Below are positions 19,609 to 26,023 of a DNA stretch of 26,023 nt, one piece after another. The stretch covers positions 1 to 26,023 of the forward strand of contig JASJQH010000136.1 of NCBI GenBank assembly GCA_040143965.1, read 5' to 3'. A program made the translations under genes and the position numbers. The notes under the pieces were generated by a model. The model ran no database searches, had not been told where the DNA came from, and saw nothing but the letters and a program-made list of their open reading frames with translations. This DNA comes from Basidiobolus ranarum (lineage: Eukaryota; Basidiobolomycota; Basidiobolomycetes; Basidiobolales). Numbering within the stretch: position 1 is the first letter of the stretch; the number at the start of each line of letters is the position of its first letter.

Positions 19609-20799
19609 TTCAATATCGACTCTTATTTTTAATTCCAGTAATATAACGCTCCGTGCTGCAACGCACTACTGCCAGTCAATAATTCATCTCTTAGTTCAAA
19701 CTCTTTTGCTCTGAAAATATGAATTATACCAAAAATTTCAGCTTCCCCAAGTTAAAATTGAACATATTTCCATGAGTGACTTTTTTTGTACCTGTTAAGT
19801 CTAATTTAATATACCCCTTTCACGTATCACATGTTGGATAAGCATGTATTGTCCATCCATAACCTCCAAATTGACCTTCTTCATACCAAACTTATATTTC
19901 AATAGATACAGTCCATAAATCTTTAATCTGATCCCTTTCAAAGTCACCGCTTTTTGTTCATTCTCCTACTTGTTTCTATCTATTCGTACAATATTTTTGT
20001 CCTTCCCTTGAACACAGTTCCCATATTTTACCAATTAAATAGGTGCCATGTTGATTTGGATGTTTAGTGAAGTGATATGATGTATCATGACAATCTCAGT
20101 AATAACAAATCCGAGTAGCTTGATATGATACTCATGAAGTTCGAGTGAGGGCCGTTGCCTTAGAATATTGTATGCTCTGATTCTAAGAATCTTGAATGAA
20201 TAAGATATATCCAATTTGAGAAAACATTATCGTCATGGACACTTAAGGAACCAGTATCAAGTATATATTCGGTTGTTAACTTACTGATGAAGAGCTGCTA
20301 ATAAACCATTGTCTGGTGAATATCTTTGGATATGAAGATGTAGGAAACCTCGTAATGGTAATAATATAGAATTGTAAACTATAACTGATTCATATTTTTT
20401 AACATATATTTGTTTCGTCATATTATCATATTTATATAGCAACCGGCATTAAAACTATCCACATCAATCGACTTTCTTCCCTTGACATGTGTTCTCGATT
20501 CCCCAGTTGCTTATTAGCACTAACAGTTGAAAAAGATACTGAATTAGTTTTGAACTCATCTACTTTTAGAAGTTCTGTATTTCCCTCATCCATTTAATAT
20601 TTCCTCTCTGTGTTGCACAAGTGGTAGAAGTCTATCTATACTCATGCTTAGTACTTGGCTATTTTTCGCTATCTTATATCATATTCTATTTACTCTATCT
20701 CAAAGCTTATCACCACCCTTATAGTTTAATTTAGAGAAATTTAAATACTCACTAAGCTTATGATCAAACCATCGAATAGGTAAGAAAGTGTGCTTCTCA
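19609..20799. other. Intergenic AT-rich DNA
   Basis: Pyrimidine-rich, with no ORF of note. A short coding-like scrap (about 20290-20370, +, with NIFGYEDVGN) may be part of the decayed material further right. Confidence 0.4.
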
Positions 20800-20829
20800 A
20801 TACAAACTATTATGGTTTGTGAGATGCAC
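20790..20829. repeat. Imperfect inverted repeat (potential hairpin)
   Basis: Left arm gtgcttctcaatacaaac and right arm gtttgtgagatgcac pair except for one mismatch and a 3-base bulge, with a 7-base loop (tattatg). It is a single occurrence in the window, with no gene adjacent and no terminator role expected in a eukaryote. Confidence 0.45.
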
Positions 20830-21139
20830 TTCTGTCACCTCTGCAAAGCCTTGAACTCTTATCTAGCAATAAAGCAATATAAGGCATCCTTCAGGTAGTC
20901 ACTAAATGTAACTGGAATTTCAATCTTCAATGTATTGATATAAAGCTTGGAACTATTTTAAACCCAGCTAATAGAGTTAGAAACATCCAAAGCATGCAGT
21001 CTGGTAATACAAAAACTTTGCTTCCACATGCAGCTCAACTGTTATACATAATAAAATGGTATTTATAATAACCAGCATGGGTTGAATTCCTTCAGAGAAA
21101 AGCTTGTTTATATGAATTGTGTCCAAAGCACTACTTTCT

Positions 21140-22620
21140 TCTATTCATTCATTTCTCATTCCTTCTATGAAGAAGTTCATCATGGGCTATCTTTCACCGA
21201 TATGTAACCTTGGATTTCAACCAATATCCTTTCGTCAGCAAAATATACATCTCAACAAGATATTACACGGATATGACTACTATTGTTGACCAACAGCTGC
21301 TTCTAAAATGTATCCCTAGAAATTTTCAAACAAAAGAACATTTGTAATCAGGCATAGGTTGTAGTTGGCAACATACTGATTGCAAATTGAATTAGGAAAG
21401 CCAGCTCGAAGAACACAGCTGTGGCATTAATAACTGTTTAAAGAGTGTGAAATAGCCCTATACCTCTCTGGCAACTGAGGTAAACAAAAGATGCTCAAAA
21501 ACTGTGTGCCATGCGAGATAGGCTACGAGCTTTATTTCCTAAATTCAACTGATATATAGTAGAAGTTTCGGCATTATAGCTAAAGGCTTAAACTCCTACA
21601 CATTGGAATTTTACACTGAAAAATTACTAAAAAAGAATATTTCCTCCGATATTTCAATGGAAACATCCATAAGTGCATTCTTAGATGCATGGGCTTGCTT
21701 CAGCTTAATTCAACTGAGATTAATTTCGAATCTTCTAAATTATCTTGGGATGAATGATGTTTAGCAGATAGAACTGCTCCTATTGACTGAAAACTCTGAG
21801 CCAATTGTAACTCAGATAACTATGCAGAGGGATTATCGTTCCTTATCGGTTGAACTCTAATTACTTTTGCTCAATCCAGAATTAAGGTATCCGTGCTTGC
21901 TAAATTGGGAAGACAAATTTCCTTGGCTCATCCATATTAATGGATTAACACTCTTAGATCCTTATGGATTTGCGATGAAGGTTTAAACCGGGCTTGTTAG
22001 ATCATCATGCTGTCAAGAACCCATGGTCATCCAACATATACATACGTGGCTCAATAAACAAGCCTTGCATCCGGATGGGATGACGCTTTAAAAAATTACC
22101 GAATCCTCAACTTGATTCAGATTCTGCTATAGTTAGGTGCTAGTTTCCCAACGTCGCTTTATTCCTTACCTAATGTAAAAGCACCACGAAAGATGAGTAT
22201 AATCTACGACGATACAAAGCTTCCATACGTGTCGTATCATTTGACATTCTCCTATCTTTGAGACTCGGAGGTTCCAATGTAACCTTAGCGGATATATTCT
22301 GCTTTGAAACTGACACTGAATTCCCCCCGTTATTCCTCAGAAAGCTTCGGATTCGGCTACTTCCCTCCACGTCCTAGTTCACATGACTTTCTACTCGGCG
22401 ATCAACCTTTCAATACATTTGTGCTAACCATCGACCCTCCCTCATCTCAAGTTTAGTTTACCCAAGTCCCTTATCGTACTGAGCCATTCCCTTGTTCACC
22501 TCTCTCGGACACTCATCACAATCGCTCCTTATACGGGTATATTCAAAGTGAAAACCAAAAGAAGAGACATTGTTTATTCCCTTGTCCATATTTGGTACAT
22601 GGTCACATTAGATGATATCT
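21140..22620 (+). pseudogene. Decayed coding-like region of unknown origin
   Basis: Plus-strand stretches that read like protein but are interrupted. One (about 21130-21340) holds MKKFIMGYLSPICNLG. A long one keeps a single frame over about 189 codons (21543-22110) with only about four interruptions where AT-rich random DNA should give about a dozen. It includes FLDAWACFSLIQL, NPELRYPCLLNWEDKF and HIHTWLNKQALHPDG. A third (about 22310-22610) is in another frame and includes FGFGYFPPRPSSHDF. The order suggests one large ancient gene or element. I cannot name the family, and a virus or plasmid origin is neither supported nor excluded. The minus-strand ORF at 22170-22370 overlaps and is probably a shadow. 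Confidence 0.3.
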
Positions 22621-23119
22621 AAGATGAGATCTCAGTCATTCATTGGTGAGTGACTACATGACCGTACAACAAAGGAAATCCACGTTGAAGTATGAATTCT
22701 AGCTCTGATTCGACGACGATTTCATACTCGGGTGATGCATGGTGTGTGGGTGTGTATGTGTATGTGTAGGTGTCTTATTCATTTGAAAACCTTACAGAAG
22801 ACTTCTCAATTTCCGGATTTAGGGATATTGTTCAAGCGGTACGTAGATTATGGAGAGATTATCTTATTTCAGGTCAGAGCTAGATCATAGACCCAGTAAG
22901 TAGTTTCTTATTTTCGAGTGTTGAAACATCGTCATTCTTTCTCGGAGAGATGGTCACGATGATCTAATGTAAGCTAGACCCGATGGAAACTGCTGGGGTT
23001 TCTTGCCTGGTTCAACCAGCTGTAGAAATATATAGTGTATACGGCGACATCTCTAATTTATTTTATCCAAAGGATACGACAAGAAATAGATGACGAACAA
23101 TGCCACTACTGGCTTCTAA
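22621..23119. other. Region upstream of the small ORF, with a GT-rich simple repeat
   Basis: Contains a TG-rich tract at 22740-22772 (units tgtgtg, tgtatg, tgtagg) and otherwise short ORFs. An ATG at 22983 opens a 37-residue frame that could be an upstream exon of the ORF that follows; I could not find introns that join them in frame. Confidence 0.35.
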
Positions 23120-23470
23120 AAGAAACCTCCGGGAAAGCACACGGATACAGCCATTGGGAGGTTCAACGTGTCATCAGCAGGACAAGTATTAATAATCGAT
23201 ATAAGGAATTCAAACAGTGAAGCAAAATACGATGGCAAAGGAAATATTCCCATCGCCGCTTTAAAAACAAGCCCAATACAAGTGCTTTATAGTCATCTAT
23301 TCCGAATGAATCCTACTTTATTAAGAAACATTCATGAGAATTCACCCAAAAGAGGGATTCCTTCCTTGATGGTTCCACGGACATTCTATTGTGAGGGGCT
23401 GGAGCAGTTGTGTAATATGATACAAGGAGATCCAATGCCGGTTGATCCTACCAGTGGCAGTGATTATTGA
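23120..23470 (+). CDS. Possible last exon of an unrecognised gene
   Basis: A frame open from 23120 to the TGA at 23468-23470, about 116 codons. It has no early ATG: the first in frame is near 23308, giving only about 53 residues. If real, it must be entered by splicing. Candidate acceptors are the AGs at about 23160-23180. The composition is protein-like (QVLIIDIRNSNSEAKYDG, then HENSPKRGIPSLMVPR and a Pro/Asp-rich end MPVDPTSGSDY). An overlapping frame (23035-23220, with DDEQCHYWLLKETSG) is also open and may be the true upstream coding part, which would require an intron or a frameshift between them. I recognise no domain. Confidence 0.3.
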   Translation, partial: KKPPGKHTDTAIGRFNVSSAGQVLIIDIRNSNSEAKYDGKGNIPIAALKTSPIQVLYSHLFRMNPTLLRNIHENSPKRGIPSLMVPRTFYCEGLEQLCNMIQGDPMPVDPTSGSDY

Positions 23471-24629
23471 CTGGTATTTGAAGGGAAAAGGGATGTAATC
23501 TATATTTGCAAGTTCAGCACCTGTACCTATTTGATATGTATGCGCTCATACGATCGGCTAGATTCTAAGCGTCTTCACATGCCATAGAAGCTCGTTTCTA
23601 ATATTTTTTACAGTAAGTAAGGATTCACTAGATGAGTACACGATCTCAATTGGAATTCAATATACGTGATTTTGTAACGTCTGTGGGCGACAGGTGATCT
23701 AAATATCTTGGTTTCTATCAGAGTAACTTCTCATGATACGAGTGCCTTTGAAATGGCAGCATGATTCTTTTTACAAGTGCAAATAACTCTACAGGAAATT
23801 GGAATCCACAGTGATTCCCATATCACACTAATGCATTTGAAGCCTGGGAAAAGAATATTTCATTTCGCTCTAATAGCGCCGCATTTCCCTTTGAGATAGA
23901 TAAGGTTAGTCATTGAACACTCCCTGTTACCGATATTTTGTGTCTATCTCGGGATACTAGAGCTCCACACTTTAATAGCAAACCTGCTTGTCAGATAAAC
24001 CGGAATCTCCATGAATTGACTGATTTTATAAGATTTCCATTGTGCTGGGGTTTGGAGATACTGATAGGCACGTACTAATTTATCTGTGTTATACACATTG
24101 GTTATATTCACCCCTGCTATGCCCTACCCTACCCTGCACTCTCCAGTTCTTTGCAAAGGTCAATAAACCGGAGATTTGGCTTCTAATTGGACAGCATAGT
24201 CTCTACGTCAAGGATTTCTAAAAGCCTACTTCACCTGCAGTAACCGAAAATATTACCAAACGTAGTTGGAGCAGTAAGTTCGTGCATATTAATATACGAG
24301 CAGCATGACATGTGAATTAGATTTATTAAACATAAATTCGTATGGAAAAGTGACATGAAAATGCTGATTGAAGAAGAGTTATAGGCCGGGATTGAGATGA
24401 GCGTATGTATAAAATGTCAATGGAAAAGCATGGAAATAATGAATGACAAAATTGAAAAACAAGAAATGATACGTTGCGGTGATTGGTGGTACGAAGTGAC
24501 AATGGGAATTTCTTATAATTATATTGGCCTCAAGAATATCTAGAGAGATTTGCCGAGTCTACGGCTAATACCTTTATCTCTACATAGTAACGTGCAAGAA
24601 ATGTTACCTGAAGACCACTGATCTTCCAG
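23471..24629. other. Intergenic, 3' sides of both neighbours
   Basis: No ORF. A small ccctacc-like tandem (about 24113-24138) and AT-rich DNA. The right end should contain the 3' untranslated region of the zinc-finger gene. Confidence 0.45.
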
Positions 24630-25649
24630 TTATTCACTCTCATCATCTGATGGTGACCCATGCCGGCATGTCTTTCGGTGTCTCTTCATTGCATCTTGTC
24701 TACCAAACCCTCGTCCACACTTCTCACAAGAATATGGTCGCCAATTAAGGTGAGTTTGAGCATGTCGCCTTAGATCGTGCGCCCGATTAAAATATTTCCC
24801 ACATAGCTGACACTGAAATGGTCGTTCTGGGTTGTGTATACGACTGTGAATATTCAGCGAGTGCATCGTTGTAAAAGTCTTTGTGCAATCAGGATGAGGA
24901 CATGGAAAGCTTAAATCGTCTACTGGAGTCACCTTACTTTTAGAGAAGAGTTCCGAGTTCGAGAAATCATCTACCGGATGTATTCCAGAATAGTAATTCT
25001 TTCTTAAGGATTGAGCGATCAACCTTTTTGCCAATGAATCGGAGGAGGTTGATACCGTGTTCATAAGCGCCTCAGAAGATGAGTCCCAAGAAATATATAT
25101 GGTATTCGGTGATTTGTTTGGCGAGGGGACTGGTGGTTGGGTGATTTTAGGCCGTGGAGTAACTTCCGTGGATTTGTATATTGAAGATTGTCCATTTGAT
25201 AATGGCAGGCGATTAAGTACATTTTGAGAAGGAGGTTGAGTGTTATTTTGCATCGAGGTATCATGATGGTAGGGGGAAGAGTTGTTCGAAGGAAACAGCG
25301 CATCAAACTGGCTTAGTTGTAGAGTTTCTTCAGTTGGGTGATGGTGAAAGCTAGCGTTGGAATATGGCAATGGGTAAGTGTCTTGGACTATACTACAGTG
25401 GGTGTTTACAAATTCCTCATCTAACCCCATGGTATAAGGGCAGTGAGGGGAAATACTCGATAATTGAGTCAGTGTAGGGGAAGAAGGCACTGATTTCGAA
25501 CGCAGTTCTTGCTCCTCATCTTCATTAAGTCCAGGAGTATAGCCGTCATTTAAAGAGACAGGGCGTTGATAAGTAGGCGAAGCAAAGTAAGCAGGGTTCC
25601 CAAGAAACGGGTAGGTGGTAAAGTAGTTTGATTCAGATTGGTGGGTCAT
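24630..25649 (-). CDS. C2H2 zinc-finger transcription factor, Crz1-like fingers
   Basis: Intronless, 339 residues, ATG 25649-25647, stop TAA 24632-24630. The first 240 residues are low-complexity, rich in Ser, Pro, Asn and His (NNSSPYHHDTSMQNNTQPPS), as in a fungal activation or docking region. Three tandem fingers sit at the C-terminus. Finger 1 is C250-x4-C255-x12-H268-x3-H272 (CPHPDCTKTFTTMHSLNIH). Finger 2 is C280, C283, H296, H300 (CQLCGKYFNRAHDLRRH). Finger 3 is C308, C311, H324 with Cys 328 as the fourth ligand. Linkers are NPERPFQ and LNWRPYS, so the second departs from TGEKP. The RAHDLRRH and GFGRQDAMKRH helices resemble the Crz1/Msn-type fungal factors; Crz1 responds to calcineurin and calcium. 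No clear PxIxIT calcineurin docking motif is seen, so the Crz1 name is not given. The protein ends in an acidic tail. Confidence 0.85.
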   Translation of the reverse strand: MTHQSESNYFTTYPFLGNPAYFASPTYQRPVSLNDGYTPGLNEDEEQELRSKSVPSSPTLTQLSSISPHCPYTMGLDEEFVNTHCSIVQDTYPLPYSNASFHHHPTEETLQLSQFDALFPSNNSSPYHHDTSMQNNTQPPSQNVLNRLPLSNGQSSIYKSTEVTPRPKITQPPVPSPNKSPNTIYISWDSSSEALMNTVSTSSDSLAKRLIAQSLRKNYYSGIHPVDDFSNSELFSKSKVTPVDDLSFPCPHPDCTKTFTTMHSLNIHSRIHNPERPFQCQLCGKYFNRAHDLRRHAQTHLNWRPYSCEKCGRGFGRQDAMKRHRKTCRHGSPSDDESE

Positions 25650-26023
25650 TTTTTGTCAGGAAATGTAACTGCTAACCCAAGAGTTTCAACTGCCTAGAAT
25701 TGAGTCAATTTATAGTTTTTGAAGATGCTCAAGGATGAGAGGAATGATCCACATTCGTTATGAACTATTGGTTGGTTGGATGAAAGCCTGATTTCCAAAA
25801 TTACAAGAAGCACTTGACCGCTGTTCCATATCCTCCATTTGTTATGAAACCCAAGATCAGTGTAGATACACGAGTTTAATCATAAATTTTTCACATCAAA
25901 CCTAGATTAGTGCTATTGTCCAATAATCTAAAGTATACTCCAATTCCATAAATAGGCTTGAAATATAGAATCTATATATAACTAATTGCTCTAAATACCG
26001 AGGACATTTCGAGATTTATATTG
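25650..26023 (-). promoter_or_regulatory. Promoter side of the zinc-finger gene
   Basis: No ORF. A TATA-like ctataaatt (read on the minus strand, about 25708-25716) lies about 60 bp upstream of the ATG, a plausible distance for a core promoter with a short leader. Confidence 0.4.

Noticed and set aside
22170-22370. Minus-strand ORF of 66 codons with a basic, Ser/Arg-rich product
   Set aside because: It overlaps a plus-strand coding-like remnant and has no upstream or downstream continuation; probably a shadow.
22740-22772. TG-rich tract as a possible telomere-like repeat
   Set aside because: The units are irregular and short; it is an ordinary simple-sequence tract.
23005-23020. ggttcaacc resembling a tRNA B box
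   Set aside because: No A box, acceptor stem or anticodon arm can be folded around it.
1-26023. Search for transposons, retroelements and RNA genes
   Set aside because: No transposase, integrase or reverse transcriptase motif, no paired terminal repeats with target-site duplication, and no rRNA- or tRNA-like segment could be supported by eye.

Overview
The window looks like nuclear DNA of a filamentous fungus, probably an early-diverging (zygomycete-grade) lineage. It is AT-rich, its genes carry many short GT-AG introns (58-89 bp in the best case), it uses the standard stop codons, and its markers are fungal: a Vps1-type dynamin, a yeast-Yck-type membrane casein kinase 1, F-box proteins joined to a Knr4/Smi1 domain, and a fungal three-finger C2H2 factor. 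The lineage placement is inference.

Layout, left to right. A gene running off the left edge on the minus strand (1-312) is followed by about 2.5 kb of mostly structureless AT-rich DNA that holds a small broken methyltransferase-like fossil (about 1747-1989). An intronless 330-residue gene of unknown function (3174-4166, +) and an F-box/Smi1 gene (4949-6010, -) follow. The 330-residue gene and the DNA after it (about 2880-4922) are repeated, much diverged, at about 6760-8548. That second copy is decayed in its coding part and ends only about 32 bp before the VPS1 start codon, so its right end is the VPS1 promoter. VPS1 itself (8580-11811, +, 17 exons, 709 residues) is complete.

From 11812 to 14450 there is no intact gene, but coding-like patches remain between 12370 and 13910. 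A second intact F-box/Smi1 gene lies at 14451-15503 (+), and a remnant that looks like a third lies at about 16900-17300. The casein kinase 1 gene (17943-19608, +, 8 exons, 383 residues) is complete and preceded by a pyrimidine-rich leader. The next 3 kb are noncoding or decayed, with a long interrupted reading frame at about 21543-22620, followed by an unresolved ORF ending at 23470. An intronless C2H2 zinc-finger gene (24630-25649, -) closes the window.

The genes do not form one pathway. VPS1 (vesicle scission) and the Yck-type kinase (membrane trafficking and nutrient signalling) are housekeeping genes. The F-box/Smi1 genes and the 330-residue gene form a turnover-prone layer of duplication and decay around them. 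I see no RNA genes, no transposase or reverse transcriptase, and no intact mobile element.
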